From CAXSEF01 sp964236535 (GTDB taxonomy: Bacteria > Pseudomonadota > Alphaproteobacteria > Acetobacterales > Acetobacteraceae), in the NCBI GenBank assembly GCA_964236535.1, contig CAXSEF010000006.1, positions 13,889 through 77,888 of the forward strand: a DNA stretch of 64,000 nucleotides. Reading direction: 5' to 3'. How positions within the stretch are numbered: position 1 is the first letter of the stretch; each line of letters starts with the position of its first letter. Positions 51,027 through 60,300 of this stretch are shown piece after piece. The notes under the pieces were generated by a model. It had not been told where the DNA came from. It did no database searches and worked only from the letters and a program-made list of their open reading frames with translations. The position numbers and the translations under genes were made by a program.

Positions 51027-51060
51027 TTACTGTATGATAACGTCTTTTATCACACAGTAA
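51027..51060. terminator. 13-bp inverted repeat after the nuclease gene
   Basis: TTACTGTATGATA (51027-51039) and TATCACACAGTAA (51048-51060) form a hairpin with an 8-base loop and one mismatch, 27 bp after the nuclease stop. There is no T-run behind it, so it may be a terminator-like hairpin or a protein-binding site rather than a classical Rho-independent terminator. The low GC differs from the surroundings. Confidence 0.5.
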
Positions 51061-51150
51061 TTGTTACGAATTGGAAGCGACGTTTCAGACCGTAACAGGC
51101 CTTCAGGCTTCACCCGACACAAGTTTGGCGGACTCAGAACGCTTGTCCGA

Positions 51151-51169
51151 GGTAAGGATTATTCTTACC
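51151..51169. promoter_or_regulatory. Candidate antitoxin operator GGTAAG-7-CTTACC
   Basis: GGTAAG and CTTACC are perfect 6-bp inverted arms seven bases apart, ending eight bases before the AbrB-type antitoxin ATG at 51177. Toxin-antitoxin operons of this type are usually repressed by the antitoxin at such a site, overlapping the ribosome-binding region. Confidence 0.5.
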
Positions 51170-51176
51170 ATAGCCC

Positions 51177-51395
51177 ATGATCACCAGTAAGCTCACCAGC
51201 AAGGCGCAAACGACGATCCCGCAGCCGGTGCGAGCGGCGCTGCGCCTGCGCGAAGGCGATGAGATCGCCTATGTCATCGAGCCAGGTCGGGTCGTGCTGA
51301 CCCGTGCTCAATCCGACAAGGTGGCCGACGATCCGTTCAGGACCTTCGCTGAGTGGGATAGTCCAGCTGACACCGAGGCCTATGCCGGACTTTGA
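51177..51395 (+). CDS. AbrB/SpoVT-MazE-type antitoxin
   Basis: A 72-residue protein with the swapped-hairpin AbrB fold in its first 45 residues (KLTSKAQTTIPQPVRAALRL, GDEIAYVIEPGRVVL) and an acidic C-terminal tail (DDPFRTFAEWDSPADTEAY) suited to binding the toxin. It overlaps the downstream MazF/PemK-type gene by 14 bp. Confidence 0.9.
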   Translation: MITSKLTSKAQTTIPQPVRAALRLREGDEIAYVIEPGRVVLTRAQSDKVADDPFRTFAEWDSPADTEAYAGL

Positions 51396-51732
51396 GGTGT
51401 GGGACCTGGTGAAGGTGCCATTCCCTTATACCAACCGCCCGGTGCAGCAGCGACGCCCGGCCCTGGTCGTCGCCGTCCCCGTCGCCGCAGGCGCACCGGA
51501 ACTGCTTTGGGTGCTGATGGTGACGAGCGCGGCCAATCGTGGCTGGCCGGGTGACGTCGCCGTCTCCGATCTGACCGCGGCGGGGCTGCCGACAGCCTCC
51601 GTCGTACGGTCCGCCAAGGTCGCCACGATCGACGCGCGGGATGCCGAGCGCATCGGGCATCTTCCATCCGAAGACCGGTCCCAGGTTGCGATGGCAGTGC
51701 GCGAAAGCCTCGCGCAGCTTCTCGCCACCTGA
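51382..51732 (+). CDS. MazF/PemK-family toxin
   Basis: A 116-residue type II toxin: FEVWDLVKVPFPYTNR at the N-terminus, RRPALVVAV, WVLMVTSAANRGWPGDV and SVVRSAKVATI are the conserved blocks of MazF/PemK ribonucleases. ATG 51382 lies inside the antitoxin gene, the usual overlap. It probably cleaves RNA when the antitoxin is lost and helps to stabilise the island. Confidence 0.88.
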   Translation: MPDFEVWDLVKVPFPYTNRPVQQRRPALVVAVPVAAGAPELLWVLMVTSAANRGWPGDVAVSDLTAAGLPTASVVRSAKVATIDARDAERIGHLPSEDRSQVAMAVRESLAQLLAT

Positions 51733-51763
51733 CCTTTTAAATCCTGCACCGAGGGCCTCTGCC

Positions 51764-53602
51764 TTGAGCCAATCCGCATCCCTGTCCGCCCTTATCTGGT
51801 CCGTCGCCGACCTGCTTCGCGGCGACTACAAGCCGTCCGAATACGGCCGCGTCATCCTGCCTTTCACCGTGCTACGCCGGTTGGATTGCGTGCTGGCTCC
51901 AACCAAGGCCGCCGTGCTGGCCGAGAAGGCGGCCAAGGAGCCGCTCGGCATCGACCCCGAGCCCTTCCTGCTGCGCGTCGCCAAGCTCGGTTTCGTCAAC
52001 ACGTCGCGCTTCGACCTGAAAACCCTGATGGGCGACCAGGACAACCTCCTCACCAACCTCGCCGCCTACGTCCGCGGCTTCTCCCCCGCCGTGCGCGACA
52101 TCTTCGAGCGCTTTCGCTTTGCCGAGCAGGTGGACCGGCTGGGCAAGGCCGGGCTGCTCTACCAGGTCACCGAGCGGTTCGCGTCTTTCCCGCTGCACCC
52201 CGACCAGGTCAGCAACCACGACATGGGCCTCGCCTTCGAGGAGCTGATCCGCAAGTTCGCCGAGATCTCCAACGAGACTGCCGGCGAGCACTTCACCCCG
52301 CGCGACGTCATCCGCCTCATGGTCAACCTGCTGTTCATCGAGGACAGCGACCTGCTCACCCCCGGCAATTCGGCCGTCCGCACCATCTACGACCCCACCG
52401 CCGGCACCGGCGGCATGCTCTCCGTCGCCGGCGAGCACCTGCTGGCGCACAACCCGGACGCCAAGCTGACCATGTTCGGCCAGGAGCTGAACGACGAAAG
52501 CTACGCCATCTGCAAGGCGGACATGCTCATCAAGGGCCAGGACGTCCGCAACATCCTGCCCGGCAACACCCTGTCCGAGGACGGCCACGCCAAGCGCCAC
52601 TTCGACTACATGCTGTCCAACCCGCCCTTTGGCGTGGAGTGGAAGAAGATGGAGACGGAGGTCCGCCGCGAGGCCGAGCAGATGGGCCATGCCGGCCGCT
52701 TCGGACCCGGCCTGCCGCGCATCTCCGACGGCTCCCTGCTGTTCCTGCTGCACCTCCTCAGCAAGATGCGCCCGGCCAAGGACGGCGGCAGCCGCCTTGG
52801 CATCGTGCTCAACGGCTCCCCGCTGTTCACCGGCGGCGCCGGGTCGGGCGAGAGCGAGATCCGCCGCCACGTGCTGGAAAACGACCTGGTGGAGGCGATC
52901 ATCGCGCTGCCGACCGACATGTTCTTCAACACCGGTATCGCCACCTACGTCTGGGTGCTGTGCAACCACAAGCCGGCGGCCAAGCGCGGCACGGTGCAGC
53001 TGATCGACGCCTCCGCGCTGTGGGGCAAGATGCGCAAGAGCCTGGGCTCCAAGCGCAAGCAGATGACGGACGCCGACATCGATGCCGTGACCCGGCTGTT
53101 CGGCAGCGGCGGCGAGGCCCGGCTCGCCACCGTCACGGCCGCCGACGGCAAGGCGGCCCGGCACGTGGTCCCCGCCGGCGAGGCCCCGCCCGAGGCGCCC
53201 GAGGGCAGCACGGTCAAGCTCGCCCCCCTGGCGCGCGTGTTCCCCAACGAGGCGTTCGGCTACCGGACGATCACGGTGGAGCGCCCGCTGAAGGACGCCG
53301 AGGGCCGCCCCGTGCTGGGCCAGAAGGGCAAGGCGAAGGGCAAGCCCCAGCCCGACCCGGCGGCGCGCGACACGGAGAATGTGCCGTTGGGAGAGGATGT
53401 GGAGGGTTACTTTGCCCGCGAGGTGCTGCCGCACGCGCCGGATGCCTGGATCGACGCGGAGAAGACGCGGGTGGGGTACGAGATCCCGTTCAACCGGCAT
53501 TTCTACGTGTTCGAGCCGCCTCGCGACCTGGCGGTGATCGATGCGGAGCTGAAGGGGGTGACGGATCGTATCCGCGCGATGATCGAGGGGCTGGCGGCGT
53601 GA
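51764..53602 (+). CDS. hsdM: Type I restriction-modification methyltransferase subunit
   Basis: A 612-residue HsdM: N-terminal helical domain (LIWSVADLLRGDYKPSEYG), AdoMet-binding motif DPTAGTGGM near residue 210 and catalytic NPPFG near 285 (N6-adenine methylation), then ALPTDMFFNTGIATYVW. The C-terminal part (450-560) has a linker rich in Lys, Pro and Ala. TTG at 51764 is the start because GAGGG lies eight bases upstream and no in-frame ATG occurs before the conserved region. GTGA overlap with hsdS. Confidence 0.93.
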   Translation: MSQSASLSALIWSVADLLRGDYKPSEYGRVILPFTVLRRLDCVLAPTKAAVLAEKAAKEPLGIDPEPFLLRVAKLGFVNTSRFDLKTLMGDQDNLLTNLAAYVRGFSPAVRDIFERFRFAEQVDRLGKAGLLYQVTERFASFPLHPDQVSNHDMGLAFEELIRKFAEISNETAGEHFTPRDVIRLMVNLLFIEDSDLLTPGNSAVRTIYDPTAGTGGMLSVAGEHLLAHNPDAKLTMFGQELNDESYAICKADMLIKGQDVRNILPGNTLSEDGHAKRHFDYMLSNPPFGVEWKKMETEVRREAEQMGHAGRFGPGLPRISDGSLLFLLHLLSKMRPAKDGGSRLGIVLNGSPLFTGGAGSGESEIRRHVLENDLVEAIIALPTDMFFNTGIATYVWVLCNHKPAAKRGTVQLIDASALWGKMRKSLGSKRKQMTDADIDAVTRLFGSGGEARLATVTAADGKAARHVVPAGEAPPEAPEGSTVKLAPLARVFPNEAFGYRTITVERPLKDAEGRPVLGQKGKAKGKPQPDPAARDTENVPLGEDVEGYFAREVLPHAPDAWIDAEKTRVGYEIPFNRHFYVFEPPRDLAVIDAELKGVTDRIRAMIEGLAA

Positions 53603-54903
53603 CGGTTCAGGCTTACTCAGCTTATCGGCAGAGTGGAATACCTTGGGTCGGTGATATCCCAGCGACCTGGACAGTAGCGGCATTAAAATACGTAGTTTCA
53701 ATGAAGAGTGGCGAGCAAATCACCGCTGAAGACATACAAGACGGCGGATCATACCCGGTCTTTGGCGGAAACGGTTTACGTGGTTTCACATCATCCTATA
53801 CTCACGAGGGCTACTTCGCGCTAATCGGCCGCCAAGGCGCACTTTGCGGGAATATCAATTACACTGACGGCCAATTTTGGGCGTCGGAACATGCCGTTGT
53901 CGTTCATCAGCGTCAGCGGTTTGCCGTGCGATGGATGGGCGAGCTGCTCCGAAGCATGGATCTTGGTCAGTACTCGATCACGGCGGCTCAGCCAGGCTTG
54001 TCCGTCGAGGCGATCGGGAATTTACGTATTCCCCTTCCTCCGTTTGCCGAGCAATCTGCCATTGCAGCCTTCCTCGATCGTGAAACCGCCAAGATCGACG
54101 CGCTGGTGGCCGAGCAGGAGCGGCTGATCGCGCTGCTGAAGGAGAAGCGCCAGGCCGTCATCTCCCACGCCGTCACCAAGGGCTTGAACCCTAACATCCC
54201 AATGAAAGACTCCGGTGTGCCGTGGCTGGGAGAGGTACCGGCGCATTGGACCGTTTTGCCGTTAAGTCGCATCACTCGATCAATGTGTGACGGCCCTTTC
54301 GGGTCCGGATTGAAATCAGAGCACTACATGAGTGATGGAGCACGAGTTATTAGGCTTCAGAATATCCGCAAGATAGGCTTTAATGGGGTTGACGCTGCCT
54401 TCATTGATGAGAGCTACTTCAACACACAATTAAGCGGTCATGATGTACGCCCAAATGATATCCTGATTGCTGGCCTTGGTGATGAACGCAACACTGTCGG
54501 TCGAGCTTGTGTCGCTCCCGATGATTTAGGGCCAGCCCTGGTAAAAGCTGACTGTTTTCGGTTTCGCATACAGGAAGATCGAGTTTTGCCTAGTTTTCTT
54601 GCGCTTCAGCTTACGTCCGGCGCTGAATTCGATGCGGGCCATCTGTCTTCTGGTTCTACGAGGTCTCGCATTCCGTTGTCTGTGATGGCAACGCGTTCGG
54701 TCGTCTTGCCATCGCTTTCAGAACAGCGGGCCATATATCTTAGTCTACAAACGAGAATGGCTGCTCTGGCATCTCTTGATGAGCAAGCCACCCGCGCCAT
54801 CATCCTCCTCCGCGAACGTCGTGCTGCCCTGATCTCCGCCGCCGTCACTGGCAAGATCGACGTCCGCGACACGGACACCCAGCCTTTATCGCAGGCCGCC
54901 TGA
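53599..54903 (+). CDS. hsdS: Type I restriction-modification specificity subunit
   Basis: A 434-residue HsdS with two target-recognition domains (about 10-135 and 205-370), each followed by a coiled-coil spacer: EQSAIAAFLDRETAKIDAL and EQRAIYLSLQTRMAALASL. Both halves begin with a similar entry, GIPWVGDIPATW and GVPWLGEVPAHW, the internal duplication typical of HsdS. The recognition domains are visibly lower in GC than the spacers and the flanking hsdM, a sign of domain exchange. GTG 53599 overlaps hsdM by 4 bp. Confidence 0.93.
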   Translation: MTVQAYSAYRQSGIPWVGDIPATWTVAALKYVVSMKSGEQITAEDIQDGGSYPVFGGNGLRGFTSSYTHEGYFALIGRQGALCGNINYTDGQFWASEHAVVVHQRQRFAVRWMGELLRSMDLGQYSITAAQPGLSVEAIGNLRIPLPPFAEQSAIAAFLDRETAKIDALVAEQERLIALLKEKRQAVISHAVTKGLNPNIPMKDSGVPWLGEVPAHWTVLPLSRITRSMCDGPFGSGLKSEHYMSDGARVIRLQNIRKIGFNGVDAAFIDESYFNTQLSGHDVRPNDILIAGLGDERNTVGRACVAPDDLGPALVKADCFRFRIQEDRVLPSFLALQLTSGAEFDAGHLSSGSTRSRIPLSVMATRSVVLPSLSEQRAIYLSLQTRMAALASLDEQATRAIILLRERRAALISAAVTGKIDVRDTDTQPLSQAA

Positions 54904-54907
54904 TTCC

Positions 54908-55989
54908 ATGCCGATCTACGAGGTGACCTCGCAGCAGATCACCGCCATCTCCTCGACCAGCTTTGCAGCCCTCGGGATCAAGGAACGCGGTGACCTGCAA
55001 CGCCTGCTCGCTGCTCGCATCGACGCGTTAGAGGACGGCCTACTCGTGCTAGCGGAGGAGTTCGCCGATTGAGCCGACAGCGCCCGCCGCATAGACCTGT
55101 TGTGCCTCGATCGCGAAGCCCGCCTTGTTGTCGTCGAACTCAAGCGGGACGAGGGGGCGGGCACATGGAGCTGCAGGCGCTGCGCTACGCCGCCATGGTC
55201 TCGGCCATGACGTTCGAGCAGGCAATCGGGACGCTGGCGCGGCGCCGCTCGATCGAGCTTGGCGCGGCGCGCGAGGCGATACTGGTGCATCTCGGCTGGG
55301 CCGAGTCGGACGAAGGCGCGTTCGCGCAGGAAACGCGGATCATCCTGGCCGCCGCCGATTTCGGCAAAGAAATCACCACCACCGTGCTGTGGCTACGCAC
55401 GCGCTATGCGCTGGACATACGCTGTGTCCGGCTTCGCCCGCATCGGACGGTGGATGGGCGCGTGCTACTCGACATCCAGACGCTGATCCCGCTGCCGGAA
55501 GCGGAGACGTTTCTGACCGGGATAGGCGCGAAGCAGGCGGCGGAGCAGAAGGAACGCAGCGAACGCGAGGTGCTGCTTGGTCGCTTCCTCGACGCGCTCG
55601 CTACGAGGGCCGCTGCGAAGACCGAGCTGCATAAAGGACGCACGCCGGACGCGGGAATGGGCGTGCTCTTCGGGCTGTATCGCAACGGGTTCAGCTTCAA
55701 CTACGTGGTCGGCAAGGATCAGTCGCGCGTCGAGCTGCTGATTCAGCGGGATGACGGGGTGACGCGCATGGCGCAGCTACGCGAGGCGGCGCCGGCGATC
55801 GAAGGCGCGTTTGGCGGGGCACTGGCGTGGCTGGAGAAGGAGGGCGTTCGGCAGCGCCGGGTCGCGCAGGCGTTCCAGGGAGGGTATCGAAGCGATGAGG
55901 CGGCGTGGCCCAGCCTGCACAACGGGATGATCGACGCGATGATCCGCTTGGAGGCCGCCATGCGTTCGCATCTGCTGGTTCTGCAATGA
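54908..55989 (+). pseudogene. Broken NucS/DUF91-like nuclease gene
   Basis: The gene begins at ATG 54908 (MPIYEVTSQQITAI) but meets TGA at 55070-55072 after EEFAD, where relatives have Trp. The same frame then continues with ARRIDLLCLDREARLVVVELKRDEG, a PD-(D/E)XK core. In the G-run at 55151-55161 the frame shifts by loss of one base and the protein continues in another frame with GGHMELQALRYAAMVSAMTFEQAI to 55989. Together these make a complete NucS-like endonuclease of about 360 residues, disabled by one nonsense and one frameshift change. It overlaps hsdR by 4 bp, so it was part of the operon. Confidence 0.75.
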
Positions 55990-58900
55990 CGGAGCTGCAC
56001 AAGGAACTCGCTTTCGAGGACGCCATCTGCGCCCACCTCGCCGCAAACGGCTGGCTCTACGAGCCCGGCGCTGCCACCCGCTACGACCGCGCCCACGCCC
56101 TGTTTCCCGAAGACCTCGCCGCCTGGCTGCAGCAGACCCAGCCCGACGCCTGGAACAGCCTGGTGAAGACCCACGGCCCTGCCACCCTGACTGCCCTCTC
56201 CGACCGCCTCCGCACCGCGCTGGACAAGGGTGGCACGCTGGCCCTGCTGCGCGACGGGCTCGACGTCGTGGGCCTGCGCCAGCGCTTGGTGCTGTGCCAG
56301 TTCCGCCCGGCGCTGAGCCTGAACGCCGAAACCCAGGCCCGCTATGCCGCCAACCGCCTACGCGTGGTGCGGCAGCTGCGTTACTCCGGGACCAGCGAGA
56401 ACAGCATCGATCTGGTGCTGTTCCTCAACGGCATCCCCGTCGCCACGGCGGAGCTGAAATCCGACTACACGCAGTCGCTCACCGACGCGATCGACCAGTA
56501 CCGCTACGACCGTGCGCCCAAGGGCGAGCCCCTGCTGGGCTTCCCCGGCGGCGCCCTGGTGCACTTCGCTATCAGCAACAGCCGGGTCGCCATGTGCACC
56601 CGCCTGGCCGGGACGGACAGCGTGTTCCTGCCCTTCGACCGCGGGCACGAGCACGGCGCCGGCAACCCGCCCAACCCTGCGGGCGCGCCGACCGCGTATC
56701 TGTGGGAGCAGGTCTGGCAGCGGGATAGCTGGCTGGAGATCCTCGGCCGCTACTTGGTGCCGGTGAAGGACGACAAGAAGCGCCTGAAAGCCTGGATCTT
56801 CCCGCGCTTCCACCAGCTCGACGCCACGCGCCGCCTAGTGGCCCGGGTGCTGGCGGACGGGCCCGGCGAGCGCTACCTGATCCAGCACTCCGCCGGGTCG
56901 GGCAAGACGAACTCGATCGCCTGGACCGCGCATTTTCTGGCCGACCTGCACGACGCCGCGCACCGCAAGCTGTTCGACACCGTGGTGGTGGTGTCCGACC
57001 GCACCGTGCTGGACAAGCAGCTGCGGGAGGCGATCGAGGGGTTCGAGCGCACGCTGGGCGTGGTCGCCACCATCACCGGCGAGGGGGCCAGCAAGAGCCG
57101 CGAGCTGGCCGCCGCGCTGGATGGCGGCAAGAAGATCGTGGTCTGCACCATCCAAACGTTCCCCTTCGCCATCGACGAGATCCGCCGTTTAGCCGCCACC
57201 AAGGGCAAGCGCTTCGCCGTGATCGCCGACGAGGCGCACTCCTCCCAGACCGGCGGCACCGCGGGCAAGCTGAAGGCGGCGCTCTCGGTCGAGGAGCAGG
57301 CGGCTCTGGCCGATGGCGGCGAGATCGGCACCGAGGAGGTGTTGGCCGAGAAGATGGCCACCCGCGCCGCGCAGGACCGCCACATCAGCTACGTCGCCTT
57401 CACCGCAACGCCCAAGGCCAAGACGCTGGAGCTGTTCGGCCGCCGCCCCCAGCCGGACCAGCCGGCCGGACCCGGCAACCTGCCGGAGGCGTTCCACGTC
57501 TACGCCATGCGCCAGGCGATCGAGGAGGGCTTCATCCTCGACGTGCTGCGGAACTACACCGCCTACAAGCAGGCCTTTCGCCTGACTCATGCCGGGCAAG
57601 AGATCTCCGAGCAGGAGGTCGACGCGAGCGCGGCCAAGAAGGGCATCATGGGCTGGGTGCGCCTGCACCCCGTCAACATCGCGGCCCGGGTGCAGATCGT
57701 GGTGGAGCACTTCCGGCAGAACGTGGCGCACCTGCTGGGCGGCCAAGCCAAGGCGATGGTGGTGACCGCCAGCCGCAAGGAGGCGGTGCGCTGGATGCGG
57801 GCCATGGAGGCCTATGTGCGACAGCAGGGCTACGGCATCGGCCTGCTGGTCGCCTTCTCCGGCGAGGTGGAGGACCCCGACACCGGGCCCGAGCCCTTCA
57901 CCGAGACCACCATGAACCCGGGGCTGCTCGGCCGCGACATCCGCGAGGCCTTCGCCACGCCACAGTTCAGCGTCCTGCTGGTCGCCAACAAGTTCCAGAC
58001 CGGTTTCGACCAGCCGCTGCTGTGCGCGATGTACGTGGATCGCAAGCTGGGTGGCGTGCAGGCGGTGCAGACCCTGTCCCGGCTGAACCGTGCCCATCCC
58101 GGCAAGGACACCACCTACGTCGTGGATTTTGCCAACGAGCCGGAGGACATCCTTGAGGCCTTCCGCCAGTATCACACCACGGCGGAGCTGGGCGGCGTCA
58201 GCGACCCCAACCTGGTGCTGGACCTGCGCAACAAGCTGGATGCCCAGGGCCTGTATGACCAGAACGAGGTCGAGCGCGTGGTGCGGGCGGTGCTGAAGCC
58301 CAAGCCCTCGCAGTCGGACCTGGACGCAGCGATCGGCCCGGTCAGCAACCGCCTGCTGGTCCGCTTCAAGCACGCGCAGCATGCGGCACGGGAGCAGCCG
58401 CCGGGCAGCAAGGCGCAGGGTGAGGGTAAGGACGAAACCGAGGCCCTGCTGCTGTTCAAGCGCGACCTCGGCAGCTACGCCCGGGTCTACGAGTTCCTCG
58501 GACAGATGTTCGACTACGGCAACACCGATTACGAGAAGCTCTATCTGTTTGCCAAGCTACTGGAACCCTTGCTGAAATATGGGCGGGAGCGGGAGGGCAT
58601 CGATCTATCCGCCCTGAAGCTGACCCATCATCGGATGCGCGACCTGGGGCAGCAGAAGCTTGTTTTGGAGGGCGGCAATGCGCCTGATCCGCTGCAACCC
58701 ATCACCGATGCCGGGTCCGGCGCGGCACAAGACAAGCAGAAGCAGCGGCTGGACGCGATCATCCGGGCGATCAACGACTTGTTCGAAGGCGACGTCACCG
58801 AGGGCGACACCGTCACCTACGTCGATGGCGTGATCAAAGGGAAGCTGATGGAGTCCGAGATGTTGAAGGCGCAGGCCGCGGCCAATACCAAGGAGCAATT

Positions 58901-59096
58901 CTCCAGTTCACCGAGCCTGCGCGATGAACTGACCAACGCGATCATGGACGCGATGGCGGCGCATCAAAGCATGAGCACGCAGGCGCTCGGGTCAGAAACG
59001 GTGCAAGCTGGCATCCTTTCAGCCCTTTTAGGGCCGGGTGACCTTTGGGAAGCCTTGCGAGGAGCAAGGTCGGGCGGCCAGTCACCACATACCTGA
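55986..59096 (+). CDS. hsdR: Type I restriction endonuclease subunit
   Basis: A 1036-residue HsdR: N-terminal nuclease domain with ENSIDLVLFLNG and the catalytic AELKSDY near residue 154, then superfamily 2 translocase motifs SAGSGKT near 301, DEAH near 414 and AFTATPK. It cuts unmodified DNA after translocation. ATG 55986 overlaps the end of the nuclease remnant frame (ATGA) and is the start because MTELHKELAFEDAI fits the family. The C-terminus after 980 is Ser/Gly-rich. Confidence 0.93.
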   Translation: MTELHKELAFEDAICAHLAANGWLYEPGAATRYDRAHALFPEDLAAWLQQTQPDAWNSLVKTHGPATLTALSDRLRTALDKGGTLALLRDGLDVVGLRQRLVLCQFRPALSLNAETQARYAANRLRVVRQLRYSGTSENSIDLVLFLNGIPVATAELKSDYTQSLTDAIDQYRYDRAPKGEPLLGFPGGALVHFAISNSRVAMCTRLAGTDSVFLPFDRGHEHGAGNPPNPAGAPTAYLWEQVWQRDSWLEILGRYLVPVKDDKKRLKAWIFPRFHQLDATRRLVARVLADGPGERYLIQHSAGSGKTNSIAWTAHFLADLHDAAHRKLFDTVVVVSDRTVLDKQLREAIEGFERTLGVVATITGEGASKSRELAAALDGGKKIVVCTIQTFPFAIDEIRRLAATKGKRFAVIADEAHSSQTGGTAGKLKAALSVEEQAALADGGEIGTEEVLAEKMATRAAQDRHISYVAFTATPKAKTLELFGRRPQPDQPAGPGNLPEAFHVYAMRQAIEEGFILDVLRNYTAYKQAFRLTHAGQEISEQEVDASAAKKGIMGWVRLHPVNIAARVQIVVEHFRQNVAHLLGGQAKAMVVTASRKEAVRWMRAMEAYVRQQGYGIGLLVAFSGEVEDPDTGPEPFTETTMNPGLLGRDIREAFATPQFSVLLVANKFQTGFDQPLLCAMYVDRKLGGVQAVQTLSRLNRAHPGKDTTYVVDFANEPEDILEAFRQYHTTAELGGVSDPNLVLDLRNKLDAQGLYDQNEVERVVRAVLKPKPSQSDLDAAIGPVSNRLLVRFKHAQHAAREQPPGSKAQGEGKDETEALLLFKRDLGSYARVYEFLGQMFDYGNTDYEKLYLFAKLLEPLLKYGREREGIDLSALKLTHHRMRDLGQQKLVLEGGNAPDPLQPITDAGSGAAQDKQKQRLDAIIRAINDLFEGDVTEGDTVTYVDGVIKGKLMESEMLKAQAAANTKEQFSSSPSLRDELTNAIMDAMAAHQSMSTQALGSETVQAGILSALLGPGDLWEALRGARSGGQSPHT

Positions 59097-59160
59097 ATGA
59101 CACCATGGCTCGGAAGCGGAGTTGGGTATCGAGCGCGCGGCCGATCGCATCCGGCGCTGG

Positions 59161-59276
59161 CCTGATACACTATAGCTAATCCTGTAACAGGATCAGCACC
59201 TCAGGCCAGCTAAACAGGCTCATTGGCCCGGCTTCGCTAGTACCAGTTCGCCAAACCTGATACACTTGTCGCGACA
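59161..59276. promoter_or_regulatory. Operator-rich spacer before the WGR/recombinase pair
   Basis: Three signals lie in this short region: an 11-bp direct repeat CCTGATACACT at 59161-59171 and 59256-59266; the odd palindrome ATCCTGT-A-ACAGGAT at 59179-59193; and the perfect palindrome TGTCGCGACA at 59267-59276, which overlaps the first base of the WGR ATG. This looks like a tightly controlled promoter or recombination/replication control site of a mobile element. Confidence 0.5.
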
Positions 59277-59575
59277 TGCGGCTCAAACGCTCCCGAACCC
59301 ATAATTGCCAGCCTTGCGCGGTCCAGTTGCCGCTGTTCGCTGATACCGCCTTGCTGGTCCGTATTCGCCCCGAGCTGAACGAGCGGCGTTACTACCGCAT
59401 GGAAGTCTGGCCCGACCTATTCGGCCGCGCCCTGCTCGTCCGGCAGTGGGGGCGGATCGGCACCGAAGGTTCGCGCCGGCTCGACCCGCATCCAGATCCC
59501 GGCGCTGCCATCAATGCCCTCGCCCAGTTCGCCTCGGCCAAGCGCCGCCGCGGCTACCAGGACCGCACACCGTGA
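59276..59575 (+). CDS. Small WGR-domain protein
   Basis: A 99-residue protein whose residues 35-95 form a WGR domain (RYYRMEVWPDLFG, LLVRQWGRIGTEG, ASAKRRRGY). WGR domains bind nucleic acid. Stand-alone WGR proteins of this size are common beside small tyrosine recombinases on alphaproteobacterial plasmids and integrative elements. It overlaps the recombinase gene by 4 bp, so the two are coupled. Confidence 0.85.
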   Translation: MRLKRSRTHNCQPCAVQLPLFADTALLVRIRPELNERRYYRMEVWPDLFGRALLVRQWGRIGTEGSRRLDPHPDPGAAINALAQFASAKRRRGYQDRTP

Positions 59576-60300
59576 CCAAGCAACTTACGTCGGGGAAGCG
59601 GGCTAGAACGACCCCGCCGGTCGCCCCTGCTAAGGCTGTTGCCCCGAAAGCACGCCCAGTCACCCCGTCCATCAAAGTCCGGGACCGGAGTGCATCACCT
59701 CCCACTCCCCCGGTCGCCTCCTCCGGCATGGGGCTGCATACGGCGGACGGTGCCCGGAAGTATCTGACGGCTCGCGAGCGGGACGCCTTTCTCCGAGAAG
59801 CCGAGCTGGCCGATCGTCAGGTGCGAACCCTCTGCATGACGCTGGCCTATGCCGGCTGCCGCCATTCTGAAGCGCTGGCGCTCACCGTCGACCGGGTCGA
59901 CCTGGCCGCCGGCGTGCTCACCTTCGAGAGCCTTAAGAAGCGGCGCAATGGCGTCTACCGGGCCGTGCCGGTGCCCCCTGCCCTACTGGCCGCGCTGGAC
60001 ATGGTGCATGGCATCCGCGAGCTGCAAGCGCGCCGCGGCCGCGGCATCGGGGTCCGCCTGTGGCCGTGGAGCCGGATGACGGGCTGGCGGGCGGTGCATG
60101 CCGTCATGGTGGCCGCACGGCTCGATGGGCCGCACGCCTCGCCGAAGGGGCTGCGGCACGGCTTTGGGGTGGCAGCCGTCACCGCAGGCATCCCACTTAA
60201 CCTGGTGCAGAAATGGCTCGGACACGCCCAGCTCTCCACCACGGCAATCTATGCCGTCGGGGCTGAAGAGAAAGACATCGCTAGCCGGATGTGGGGGTAG
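59572..60300 (+). CDS. Tyrosine-type site-specific recombinase
   Basis: A 242-residue integrase/resolvase. After a basic, Pro-rich leader of about 60 residues the catalytic domain shows the first Arg in YAGCRHSEAL, Lys in SLKKRRNG, box II as PKGLRHGF (Lys in place of the usual His), WLGHAQLSTT and the nucleophile Tyr in AIYAVG. The lack of a long DNA-arm domain suggests a resolvase or partition-type recombinase rather than a phage integrase. GTG start overlaps the WGR gene (GTGA). Confidence 0.88.
   Translation: MTKQLTSGKRARTTPPVAPAKAVAPKARPVTPSIKVRDRSASPPTPPVASSGMGLHTADGARKYLTARERDAFLREAELADRQVRTLCMTLAYAGCRHSEALALTVDRVDLAAGVLTFESLKKRRNGVYRAVPVPPALLAALDMVHGIRELQARRGRGIGVRLWPWSRMTGWRAVHAVMVAARLDGPHASPKGLRHGFGVAAVTAGIPLNLVQKWLGHAQLSTTAIYAVGAEEKDIASRMWG

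Noticed and set aside
51027..51060. Chromosomal dif-like site
   Set aside because: The arms do not match XerC/XerD half-sites and the spacer is 8 bases; no Xer gene is nearby.
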